A stretch of DNA of 64,000 bases from Rheinheimera pacifica (GTDB lineage Bacteria > Pseudomonadota > Gammaproteobacteria > Enterobacterales > Alteromonadaceae). The number at the start of each line of letters is the position of its first letter. Position 1 is the first letter of the stretch. The stretch spans positions 124,001-188,000 of the forward strand of contig NZ_JANUEM010000007.1 of assembly GCF_024809855.1 (NCBI RefSeq), given 5' to 3'. The notes beneath the pieces were generated by a model that made no database searches, was not told the origin of the DNA, and worked only from the letters and a program-made list of their open reading frames with translations. A program made the position numbers and the translations under genes. Shown here piece by piece: positions 47,831-57,200 of the stretch.

Positions 47831-49318
47831 ATGAGCAGCAGCCTGTTTTTGCTGGGGTTTGGCCTGTATCTGTTGCTGATGATAGCAATAAGTTATCTGG
47901 TATCACGCAAACAGCATAGCAGTGAAGACTTTTTGCTGGCCGGGCGTAATGTGTCTGGCGGCCTGACATTTGGTACGACTGTCGCCACCATGATTGGTAC
48001 CGGCACCAGTATGGGGGCAGTAGGCTACGCCTATCAGCACGGTTGGGGTGGTATGTTGTATGGCATCGGCGGAGCCATCGGCATTTTATTAACTGCCTGG
48101 TTATTTGCCCCGCTCAGGCGTATGCGTTTTATGACGATGAGCGAAGAGCTGAGTTATTACGCCGGAGCTAACCTTTGGGTTAAGCATTGCAGTGCGGTGA
48201 TGATTTTTCTGGCGTCACTGGGCTGGATGGGCGCACATATTATCGGTGGTGCGTTGTATTTGTCCTGGGCTACCGGGTTGGAGCTTTTTTACAGCAAGCT
48301 GTTAATTGCTATGGCATTTACCCTGTATGTGATGATAGGCGGTTATCGTGCAGTAGTTTGGACAGACAGCCTGATGGCACTGATTTTATTTGCCGGCTTT
48401 TTGCTGATGAGCTATGCCGCTGTGCAATCTGCAGGTGGTGTGATGGCGCTGGGTACGGCTGTTGCCTCAGCCAGACAACAGGGCATGATGCAGCAACTGC
48501 CGCTGCTGCCTGCTATTTCACTGGCGGCAGTCGTTAGTGTGGGAGTGCTGGCAACACCTTCGTTTCGCCAGCGTATCTATGCTGCGCGCAGTATTGGCAC
48601 CGTGCGGCGGTCTTTTGTTTTTTCCGGTGTATTGTATCTGCTGTTTGCTGCACTACCGGCAGCAATTGGTATTGCTGCGTTTTCACTGGCACCACAACTT
48701 GAAAACCACCAGTTTGCTTTTACTACTATAGCGGTGTTGGTATTACCCGCCACGCTGGCGATGTTGGTGTTGCTTGCCGGGCTGTCTGCTACGCTATCGT
48801 CGGCCAGCTCTGATGCTATTGCGGCGGTGTCGGTACTGATCCGTGATTTTTATCAGGCAATCAGCGGCGCTATGCCGCCGCCGGATAAAGCCATTTTATA
48901 TGCCCGTCTGTCGGTGCTGCTGGTGTCTGGTATAGCTTTGCTACTGGCGTTGTTGTCCGATGATTTGATCCGCTATATCAGCAATATGATTGCAACGCTG
49001 ATGTCCGGCATGTTTGTTATAGCAATGCTGGGCCGGTTTTGGCCGCGGCTTAACTGGCAGGGTGCTTTAGCCGCTATGCTGGCAGCTATTACCACATCAT
49101 TGCTGTTGATCAGTCAGCCACTATGGCTGGCTTACTGGGGGAACCCCTGTTTACCGGCGGTTGCCTGTGCCTTGCTGGCCGCTATAACAGTAAGCCTGCT
49201 GACTCCACCATGCCGTATCAGCCGGACAGAAGCACTGAAACTGATCAGTGAGCAACGTGAAGAATATCAAGCTGTACCTGAAACACTGTCGCCGGGATCA
49301 CTGCCTGAGCGGCGATAA
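47831..49318 (+). CDS. Sodium:solute symporter (SSS family)
   Basis: This inner-membrane Na+-driven uptake system has 495 residues and about 13 hydrophobic segments. Typical SSS features are the N-terminal SSEDFLLAGRNVSGGLTFGT segment (about 30-49), the TMIGTGTSMGAVGYAYQHG region and LLAGLSATLSSASSDAIAAVS near 315-335, where the Na2 site serines lie. The substrate is probably one of the amino acids, sugars or peptides handled by the neighbouring enzymes. It is one base from ridA and 14 bases before the M81 gene, in the same operon. Confidence 0.9.
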   Translation: MSSSLFLLGFGLYLLLMIAISYLVSRKQHSSEDFLLAGRNVSGGLTFGTTVATMIGTGTSMGAVGYAYQHGWGGMLYGIGGAIGILLTAWLFAPLRRMRFMTMSEELSYYAGANLWVKHCSAVMIFLASLGWMGAHIIGGALYLSWATGLELFYSKLLIAMAFTLYVMIGGYRAVVWTDSLMALILFAGFLLMSYAAVQSAGGVMALGTAVASARQQGMMQQLPLLPAISLAAVVSVGVLATPSFRQRIYAARSIGTVRRSFVFSGVLYLLFAALPAAIGIAAFSLAPQLENHQFAFTTIAVLVLPATLAMLVLLAGLSATLSSASSDAIAAVSVLIRDFYQAISGAMPPPDKAILYARLSVLLVSGIALLLALLSDDLIRYISNMIATLMSGMFVIAMLGRFWPRLNWQGALAAMLAAITTSLLLISQPLWLAYWGNPCLPAVACALLAAITVSLLTPPCRISRTEALKLISEQREEYQAVPETLSPGSLPERR

Positions 49319-49332
49319 ATTATCGAGGAACT

Positions 49333-50790
49333 ATGCGTATTTTTACGGCGTCTCTGGCCACTGAAACCAATACTTTCTCACCCATGTATACCGATGTGCA
49401 CAGCTTTTATCAGAGTTTTTATGCTGCGCCGGGCCAGCATCCGGCCACACCTACGCTGTGCAGTGCACCGTTAGTCGCTTGCCGCGAATATGCTCAGGCA
49501 CACGCCGGTACAGAAATAATTGAAGGCAGCTGTGCCTGGGCAGAGCCCGGTGGTTTACTCAACCGACAGTCATATGAACTGCTGCGGGATGAAATACTGC
49601 AGCAACTACGCGAGGCTATGCCGGTGCAGGCAGTGTTGCTGGGGTTACACGGTGCTATGGTAGCGCAGGGCTATGACGACTGTGAAGGCGATTTGCTGCA
49701 ACACATCCGCGCTATTACCGGGCCAGACGTAATTATCGGCGCTACGCTCGATCCGCACAGTCATTTAACCGCTGCGCGCTTGCAGGCCGCTAATTTACTG
49801 ATTGCATTCAAAGAGTTTCCACATCTTGATTTTATGCAGTGCGCACGTGAACTGGTAAAACTTGCCGTAGCTGCAGCACAGCGGGAGATAACACCCAGCA
49901 TGAACAGCTTTGATTGCCGGATGATAGATGTGTTGCCTACCAGCCATGAACCGATGAAGTCTTTTATTGCTAAGGTACGGCAGACAGAGCAGCAGCCTGG
50001 CGTGTTGTCTGTGTCGGTGATCCACGGTTTTATGGCTGGTGATGTGCCTGATATGGGCTCGCGGTTATTGGTAATAACCGATAATCAGCCACAGCTTGGT
50101 CAGCAACTGGCACGCCAGCTTGGCCTGGAATTGTTTTCATTTCGTGGCAAAACCCTGCCAGAGTTTCATAGTATCAACGCAGCACTGGATTTGGCGCAGC
50201 AATGCAACACCGGCACCACAGTGCTGGCAGATGTCTGGGATAACCCGGGCGGTGGCGTAGCCGGAGACGGCACCCTGATATTGCAGCAGATTATTGCCCG
50301 CGGCTTAACCGGCGTTGCGGTGGGCACTATTTGGGATCCAATGGCGGTGAAGCTGTGCTTTGCAGCCGGAGAGGGCGCAATAATAACACTGCGCTTTGGC
50401 GGGAAAAGCTGTGCCACAGCCGGGGCGCCAATAGACAAAGAGGTTAAGGTTGTCCGGCTAAAGGCAAATGCTCAGCAGCAGTTTGCTGACAGCAGTGTGC
50501 CTATGGGCGATTGCGCCTTGATAGCCTTTGACGGTATTGAGGTTATTTTAAACAGTAACCGTTGCCAGTCGTTTGATCCGAGTTTATTCCAGGCCCTGGG
50601 TGTCGAGCCCCGGCAGCAAGGGCTTTTGCTGATAAAATCAACTAATCACTTTTATCAGGGGTTTGCGCCGCTGGCTGCACAAATTTTGTATGTTGATGCC
50701 GGGGCGCCATACCCCAGCGATCCTAAGCGTAATGGCTACCGTAAGCTTAGCCGGCCACTCTGGCCCATTACAGAGCAGCCGTTTGACTAA
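49333..50790 (+). CDS. M81-family metallopeptidase (MlrC-like)
   Basis: This 485-residue predicted zinc enzyme belongs to the MlrC/M81 family, in which MlrC of Sphingomonas finishes breakdown of linearised microcystin. The N-terminal domain (about 1-290) has the start RIFTASLATETNTFSP and the metal-binding DPHSHLT segment near 139-145, with KEFPHLDF near 158-165 and further His/Asp residues. The C-terminal domain (about 300-480) includes DVWDNPGGG. No signal peptide is seen, so it acts in the cytoplasm on imported substrate. Microcystin contains several D-amino acids; a D-amino-acid peptide or amide substrate is plausible here given the neighbours. Ribosome site GAGGAA. Confidence 0.87.
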   Translation: MRIFTASLATETNTFSPMYTDVHSFYQSFYAAPGQHPATPTLCSAPLVACREYAQAHAGTEIIEGSCAWAEPGGLLNRQSYELLRDEILQQLREAMPVQAVLLGLHGAMVAQGYDDCEGDLLQHIRAITGPDVIIGATLDPHSHLTAARLQAANLLIAFKEFPHLDFMQCARELVKLAVAAAQREITPSMNSFDCRMIDVLPTSHEPMKSFIAKVRQTEQQPGVLSVSVIHGFMAGDVPDMGSRLLVITDNQPQLGQQLARQLGLELFSFRGKTLPEFHSINAALDLAQQCNTGTTVLADVWDNPGGGVAGDGTLILQQIIARGLTGVAVGTIWDPMAVKLCFAAGEGAIITLRFGGKSCATAGAPIDKEVKVVRLKANAQQQFADSSVPMGDCALIAFDGIEVILNSNRCQSFDPSLFQALGVEPRQQGLLLIKSTNHFYQGFAPLAAQILYVDAGAPYPSDPKRNGYRKLSRPLWPITEQPFD

Positions 50791-50823
50791 GCTTATATTT
50801 ACTAAGCTCATGTTTAATAAGCT
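50788..50823. repeat. Short 15-bp tandem repeat between convergent genes
   Basis: TAAGCT occurs at 50788, 50803 and 50818, each followed by a similar AT-rich stretch (TTATATTTAC and CATGTTTAA type), giving about 2.4 copies of a 15-bp unit. It overlaps the end of the M81 gene and reaches the end of the GH20 gene. No terminator is visible here. Confidence 0.6.
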
Positions 50824-53800
50824 AAAGCAGTATCCGCTCAATACAGCCACATTGCTGTATTGTGACATAGAGAGTGCTGTCATCCTGGTTCAGGCTGACA
50901 TTAGTCGGCAGAGCTTGGTTTAGCCGGTATTCCTGCAGGATCCGGCCTTCGTCATCCAGCTTTACTACTGTACCTTTACCGTAGCGGGCGATATATAAAT
51001 TGCCCTTACTGTCAAAACGCATACCATCGAGGCCAAAATCACTGAATTGGGCAAACAGTTGCTTATCGCCCAGCGAATTGTCGGCATTAATGCGAAAACG
51101 CCACACTCTGCGCTGGATACTCTCATTAACATATAAAAATTGCTGATCGGGGCTTACGGCAATACCATTGGTTGTACCCATGTTGCCGTCGAGTAAGTGG
51201 CTGGAACCATCAGTGTCTATACGCCACAGCTGCCCGGTGTTATTGGCCCAGTTGGGATCGCTGGCAAAAATAACGCCGCTTTGCATAATGGCCAGATCAT
51301 TAGGCTGGTGCATGGCCTTATTATGCGCATATACCTCAAGCTTACCCTGTGCATAACGCAGAATATTATGGCCGGTGTAATCAGCAATAAACATGGCGCC
51401 GCTATATAAACTGCCTGCCGGGCCAAATACGATACCGTTGCCCGTGCTGCCCTGTGGCAAGGTTAAATATAAGCTGGCTTGCCCGTAAGGCGTTACTTTG
51501 CCAATGTTTCCTCTGTGAGTCGTGCTGTTATCAGTTGCATTGCTCTGGCCAAAGTTAACCGCATAAAGGTTACCGGCGCTGTCTACAGCCGGGCCTTCAA
51601 CCGCTGCACTAAAGGTATTTGCTGCTACCCAAACATGGCTGTGCGGAGCATTGTTAAACAACTGCTGTAGCGGGCGGTGCAGGGCAATAATCATTTCCTG
51701 TGAAATAGCGTTGGCTTGCTGCAGTTGCCAGGCTATTTGCTGGCGCAAAGTATTTTCTAACGGTGTTTGTGAACTGATACTGTTAAGCAACAATTGCCCA
51801 GACCGGCTCAGTGCACTGATTTGCTGCAGCTCAGGTATATAGGGTTTTAACCGCTGATGCGCAGGCTGACCGGCTGCTTTTATAAGGGCATTGGCAGCAC
51901 CCTGCCATTGTTGTAATTTCTGTAGCAGCCAGTTACTGTCTGCGGCCTGCCGGTTTGTTAACCAATCTTCAGTTACCTGGGAAAACTGCCGTAGCTGCGG
52001 GTTTTCGGCTGGCAAAAAGTCTGCTAATTGATCCAGCGGAGCCTGTTGATGGTAGAGTTTTGCAACAGATTTCTGGTGCAGCCGGTGATAATAGTGGGCT
52101 GGCTCCAGCACTTCGCTCAGTAGTGTCAGCCTACCGGCAAGCTTACCTGCAATAGCCTTAAAACCGGCATCTTGTTGTGCAGTATGCAGCAGGTAGCCGT
52201 CGCTGCTGAGTTGCTGTGTGATATGTTGCATACGCCGGTGCAATGCTTTTTCATCGCGTACTGCGGCGTTTGACCATAAGCGTTCAGCAACAGCAAAACC
52301 GTTTGGCCAGAGCCGTATGTCAATATTATCTGCTGTAACCAGCTCTCCCCATAAGGTAATTTCGCCGCCCAGAATGTTTGCGCGCGTAGCCTCGCTGATA
52401 TTGGGCGCTTGCAGGTTAAAAGGCAAAGCGGTTGGTGCATCTTGCTGCAATGCCAGGGCCTGGCCGCTCACCTGATAAGGGGCATTACCCACTGTGAGCT
52501 GTCCATGAAGGGTTACTCCCAGCTGAAACTGCGCGCTAAGTGGCCCCATCCAGCTGTCAACATTAAAAGAGAGGGTATTGGCATTAAGGACAACATCATT
52601 GAGCATTACCGCTTTGCGCCCGCTAAATTCAATTGCCCCTTTAACGGTACCATCCTGAAAGTTAAGCAGCAGTAATCTGCCTGATATCGCATTACCGCGC
52701 AGCCGCTCGAAACTAAACTGCCAGGCTGACCACTGCTGTAGCTGAGTCAAATCTGTTGCTGTTGTCTGCAACAGCGGATCGTTGCGGTAGTGGTATCCGG
52801 CAAACTGGGGTTGGTCAAGATAATATCCGGTTGACAGGATTGCCGTATGCCCGGCAGCTGCGGCCTGATACAAAGATTCAGTGCCACGCCAGGATTGCAC
52901 CAGCACTGAGTTGGGTAAGTTGCTGTCGAGTACTTCATCCCAGCCAATCATATTGCGGCCCAGTTGCTGTAAAATCTGTTGTAAACGGCGGTTGAAATAG
53001 GCCTGCAGTGCAGGCGCATCATCAAGTTGTTGTTGCTGCATAAAAGCTACAATATGTGGCGTAGCCAGCCAGTGATCACTGAGTACTTCATCGCCGCCAA
53101 TATGCAGATAAGGATCGGGAAATACGTCGGCAACTTCAGCCAGTAACTGCTGCAAAAATGGATAAAGCTTTTCGTTTGTCGGGTCAAGCACAGCCGGATG
53201 CACGCCCCAGTGCTGCTCTGGCCTGGCCGGGCCAGGCTGGCTCATAAACTCAGGGTAGGCTGCACCAAGTGCAGTGGTATGGCCGGGTAAGTCAATTTCG
53301 GGCACCACCCTGATACCGCGATCTGCCGCGTAACGCACCAATTGTTTCAGCTCAGCCTGAGTATAAAAGCCATCAGCGCCGCCAATTTGTTGTAGTTTGG
53401 GGAAATGTTTTGATTCAAACCGCCAGCCTTGATCATCAGTTAAATGCAGGTGCAAAACATTAAGTTTGGCCGCTGCCATCAGGTCTATCTGCCGTTTTAA
53501 CACTGGCAGAGGTAAAAAGCGCCGCGCCGGATCAAGTAACAGGCCACGCCAGCTAAAGCGCGGCTGGTCATTAATGGTTGCAGCGGCAATTTTACCGTTG
53601 TCAGTCAGTTGTAGCAGCGTTTCCAGCCCGCGCAGAATACCGGTTTCTGCTGCTGCACTGAGGGTGATCTCAGTGTCAGTAATATGCAGCTGGTATTGCT
53701 CTGGCATATCCGGCTGAGGAACGGCACCAGCAGCTGCGGGTTGGCCGCTTAGGTTTAATAACAGCTGCCGGGATGCCGAAAGCGGAATGTCAAAACCTGC

Positions 53801-54004
53801 TCTTTTGCTTAAACGGGCAGTAAAACGAGCGGCTGCAGCCTGTAGCTGTGGGTTATCAGGCGATATTTTTATTGTAAGCCCAGGCTTCAGATCAAAGTAA
53901 CCTTCACTTTGCTCAATAGCGGCGGGATATGGCAACACTGCTACTGCCGCATGCAACGGTATAGTGCTTAACAACAGCAGGACATAACAACAGATTAAAC
54001 GCAT
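50822..54004 (-). CDS. GH20 beta-N-acetylhexosaminidase with internal insertion and C-terminal SMP-30-like propeller
   Basis: This exported multidomain protein has 1060 residues. A signal peptide (MRLICCYVLLLLSTIPLHA) is followed by a GH20b domain (about 22-145) and a GH20 TIM barrel. The catalytic pair is Asp305-Glu306 in HIGGDEV, and SWRGT near 371-375 is also typical. Between the HYRNDP and ILGGEITLWGE motifs there are about 135 residues instead of the usual 25-30; residues about 421-525 look like a separate beta-rich domain. A helical linker follows, then a six-bladed SMP-30/gluconolactonase-like domain (about 790-1060). The ATG at 54004 is chosen for the signal peptide; earlier in-frame starts would cover the operator at 54023. 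Confidence 0.88.
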   Translation of the reverse strand: MRLICCYVLLLLSTIPLHAAVAVLPYPAAIEQSEGYFDLKPGLTIKISPDNPQLQAAAARFTARLSKRAGFDIPLSASRQLLLNLSGQPAAAGAVPQPDMPEQYQLHITDTEITLSAAAETGILRGLETLLQLTDNGKIAAATINDQPRFSWRGLLLDPARRFLPLPVLKRQIDLMAAAKLNVLHLHLTDDQGWRFESKHFPKLQQIGGADGFYTQAELKQLVRYAADRGIRVVPEIDLPGHTTALGAAYPEFMSQPGPARPEQHWGVHPAVLDPTNEKLYPFLQQLLAEVADVFPDPYLHIGGDEVLSDHWLATPHIVAFMQQQQLDDAPALQAYFNRRLQQILQQLGRNMIGWDEVLDSNLPNSVLVQSWRGTESLYQAAAAGHTAILSTGYYLDQPQFAGYHYRNDPLLQTTATDLTQLQQWSAWQFSFERLRGNAISGRLLLLNFQDGTVKGAIEFSGRKAVMLNDVVLNANTLSFNVDSWMGPLSAQFQLGVTLHGQLTVGNAPYQVSGQALALQQDAPTALPFNLQAPNISEATRANILGGEITLWGELVTADNIDIRLWPNGFAVAERLWSNAAVRDEKALHRRMQHITQQLSSDGYLLHTAQQDAGFKAIAGKLAGRLTLLSEVLEPAHYYHRLHQKSVAKLYHQQAPLDQLADFLPAENPQLRQFSQVTEDWLTNRQAADSNWLLQKLQQWQGAANALIKAAGQPAHQRLKPYIPELQQISALSRSGQLLLNSISSQTPLENTLRQQIAWQLQQANAISQEMIIALHRPLQQLFNNAPHSHVWVAANTFSAAVEGPAVDSAGNLYAVNFGQSNATDNSTTHRGNIGKVTPYGQASLYLTLPQGSTGNGIVFGPAGSLYSGAMFIADYTGHNILRYAQGKLEVYAHNKAMHQPNDLAIMQSGVIFASDPNWANNTGQLWRIDTDGSSHLLDGNMGTTNGIAVSPDQQFLYVNESIQRRVWRFRINADNSLGDKQLFAQFSDFGLDGMRFDSKGNLYIARYGKGTVVKLDDEGRILQEYRLNQALPTNVSLNQDDSTLYVTIQQCGCIERILL

Positions 54005-54022
54005 AACACAGATCACTTCATT

Positions 54023-54035
54023 GTTACTTGGTAAC
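54023..54035. promoter_or_regulatory. Predicted operator 3: GTTACTTGGTAAC
   Basis: An inverted repeat GTTAC-TTG-GTAAC, 18 bp before the GH20 start codon. It has the same half-sites and spacing as the copies near rpiR. Confidence 0.6.
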
Positions 54036-54127
54036 ATATTAATAAGCAATAAAGAACTGCTTGTCTAGAATTCAATGCTATATAAGACAGTTTTTTCGTC
54101 GAATTATGTTTACTTTTTAATCTTCGT

Positions 54128-54140
54128 GGTACAAAGTAAC
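54128..54140. promoter_or_regulatory. Predicted operator 4: GGTACAAAGTAAC
   Basis: The fourth copy of the 13-bp repeat, in the gap between the divergent GH20 and TonB-receptor genes. The first ten bases equal operator 1 (GGTACAAAGT). Confidence 0.6.
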
Positions 54141-54274
54141 ATCATGGCCTGACATATTTGGTAGTAATGGCGGCTTTAAACAGGAAGAGCAGGGCAGGTG
54201 CATCACGGCTTTGTCGGCGCTAACGCGGTTGACAGGTTGCATGGATTACAACAAGAACAGAAGAGACTTAAACT

Positions 54275-57200
54275 ATGTCTGAATTACTGAGCGATAATTA
54301 CAAGTATAGTAGCAAAAAAAACCGGTTAAGCCTGGCTATTACCGCTGCATTGCTGGGGCTGAGCCCATGCTGGCTTGCGGCGCAGACTTTGCCGGAAAAT
54401 GACAGCGGTGTCATTGCTGCAGAAACAAACGAACCGGTAGAGGTTATTGAAGTAAAAGGTATCCGGGGCAGCCTTAATAACGCGCAGAACCTGAAACGTT
54501 TCGCCGATACCGTGAAAGACGTTATCACTGCTACTGATATAGGCGCGTTGCCGGACAAATCAGTTACTGAAGCACTACAACGCGTACCTGGTGTAACTAT
54601 AGAGCGTTTCGCCTCTTCTGATGATCCAAAACACTATGCCGATGAAGGTACCGGTGTTTTGGTACGTGGCTTGGATCGGGTGCGCTCTGAGGTTAACGGG
54701 CGCGGAGCATTTAGTGCTAACCCTTGGGGTGGTTTGAGTTATGAAGATTTCCCGGCCGAGTTGCTCGGGTCGGTAGAGGTGGTGAAAAACCAGACTGCAG
54801 ATATGATCTCCGGTGGTATTGCCGGTACAGTTAACCTGGTTACCCGCAAACCCTTTGATTCAGATGACCGCTTGTTCTCTGTTAATGCCAAAGCAAATTA
54901 TGGTGACTTCCGGGAAGAGGTTACACCATCTTTCTCTGCACTGTTTTCTGATAACTGGGAAACAAAAGCGGGTAAGTTTGGCTTTCTTATCGCAGGTTCT
55001 AAATCAGAATATAAATCGCGTGGTGACGGTATTGGTTTAGGTAATTTCCATTCCCGTGGCGACGCCTTTGTTCCTACGCTGGACGAATGGGGTGGCATTA
55101 CCGGGGTAGATCCTGATTCACCGGTTGATGGCCCGGCTTTACCAGGGCAGCCTGCTGGCAGTGTTTGGCATGTGCCGGTTGCTATTCATATGAGCACAGC
55201 TGACAATGACCGCAAACGTACCGGTTTTACCACATCGCTGCAATGGGCAAATACCGATGACACAATCGTCGCTACTTTCGAGCATATTAATTCTAAGGCT
55301 TCGTTAGAATGGAATGAGCGGCAAATCGGCCAGGCCGCACAAGGCTTCAGAAGCTTTATGGGATCGTCGCAAAACTGGCGGGACGATGCGGCAAACGGCC
55401 ATCCGTTAACAGTAGAGAACGGCTATGTCACCTCAGGGGTTGCACTTGGTGTTAGCCCTGAAACGCCATTCTTCTACCGTAGCCGCTGGAACTACAACGA
55501 GAATACCGTTAAAGACACCTCATTTAACCTTAAGTTAAAACCTACAGATCGCCTGGCGCTGAGTTTTGATTATCAGCGGATAGATTCAGAAAAGATAGTG
55601 CATAATTACAGCATGTCGGGCCAGACCCGTGGTAATCATGTGCATGTGGTATCACCATACTTTCTTGATATGCGCGGTTCCCGCCCGACTGTTGAGTTTC
55701 TCAGCGATAACATTCTGACACCGGGCTGGTCACCAAACGATGATTGGAACGGACCGGTGCCGAATTTGTTTTTGGGCAGCGGCATGGAGCAGGAAGAACG
55801 CAATACTGCCAAAGCCAACAGCTTTAAATTTGATCTCAGTTATGAGCTGGATGGCTTTTTTACCGGTATTAAAACCGGGGCTTACTACACCGATAAAGAC
55901 TTAACCGTGCGCGATACAGCTTATGAAGGCTGGTCTGCTATTGGTACACCCTGGGATATGAATGACCGTAATGCTGCCGCTGCGGTAAACCGGCCTGAGT
56001 TGTTTGAGCGGGTTGATTTTTCAGATTATTACAACGGTAATGTGCTGATAGGTAACGTTAATAACTTTTTATTCCCGAGAATGGATCTGGTAAGAAACTA
56101 TGCCGATTCATTACGCCAGGGCTGTCAGGAAGGCTGGCACAACGCAACACTAAGCGCAGCCAATAATGGCGTTTGTACCGGCACCTATGTGCCTTATGCC
56201 GACAAGCCTAACCGTGTTGAAGGGCCATTTGCTGCGCATAACATCAGCTCATCGAATGAAAAGCGCACAGAACTTTATGTGCGCGGTGATTTCGAGTTTG
56301 ATGGTTTGGAGATCCCGGTAAAAGGTAATATAGGTTTGCGCTATGTTAGCTACGAGCTTGAATCTACCGGTGCCTTTGTGCAGCCTTTAACCAGTAAACG
56401 GGGCGAGCCGGGCACGTCGCTTAACAATGTGATGCAACAAGCCGAGTACAGACGTTATTACGACCTTGCGTCCGGCGAGTCGCAATTGAGTACAGTAAAA
56501 GGCACAGATTACGACACCATACTGCCAAGCTTAAACCTGAACTTTGGTATTGCCGATGATATAGTCGTGCGTTTTGGGGCATCAAAGGGGTTGTATTACC
56601 CAAGCCTGGTAGATGCCCGTAATATCAGCCTGTTAGATCTGGATTACACCCGCCGCCTGCAAACTCCGGGGCAGGATCAGGACGAAGTGAATAACCCTGT
56701 GGTAGGGCTGGATGATATCGAAGTTACGGCATTAGCTGGCAACCCGTATCTGGAGCCGGAAGAGTCGATCAATCTGGACTTAACGACAGAATGGTATTTT
56801 GCGCCAGCCGGTTACGTGACTGTCGGGGTTTTCCACAAAAAACTGGATAACATTATCCGCAACCGCCAGTTTGATATGAACATTACATACAACGGCGAAG
56901 ATTACGACGTATCCGCTTATGGCCCGGCCAATACCGGCTCGGGTAATATCCGCGGCGTGGAGTTTTCCTACTCGCAGTTCTACGACCTGCTCCCAGGTGC
57001 CTGGAGTGGTTTAGGCTTACAGCTTAATTTTACCTATATTGATCAAAGTGGCCTGGCAGACCCTAACAACGTGGCTGAAGGTACACTGGGTTTTGATGAA
57101 AACGGTAACCGTATAGCAGATAACCGTAATACCTTCCGGGTATTTGGTGGTTTACCATTGCAGGGATACTCAGATCAAAACCTGAACATTGTCGGCATGT

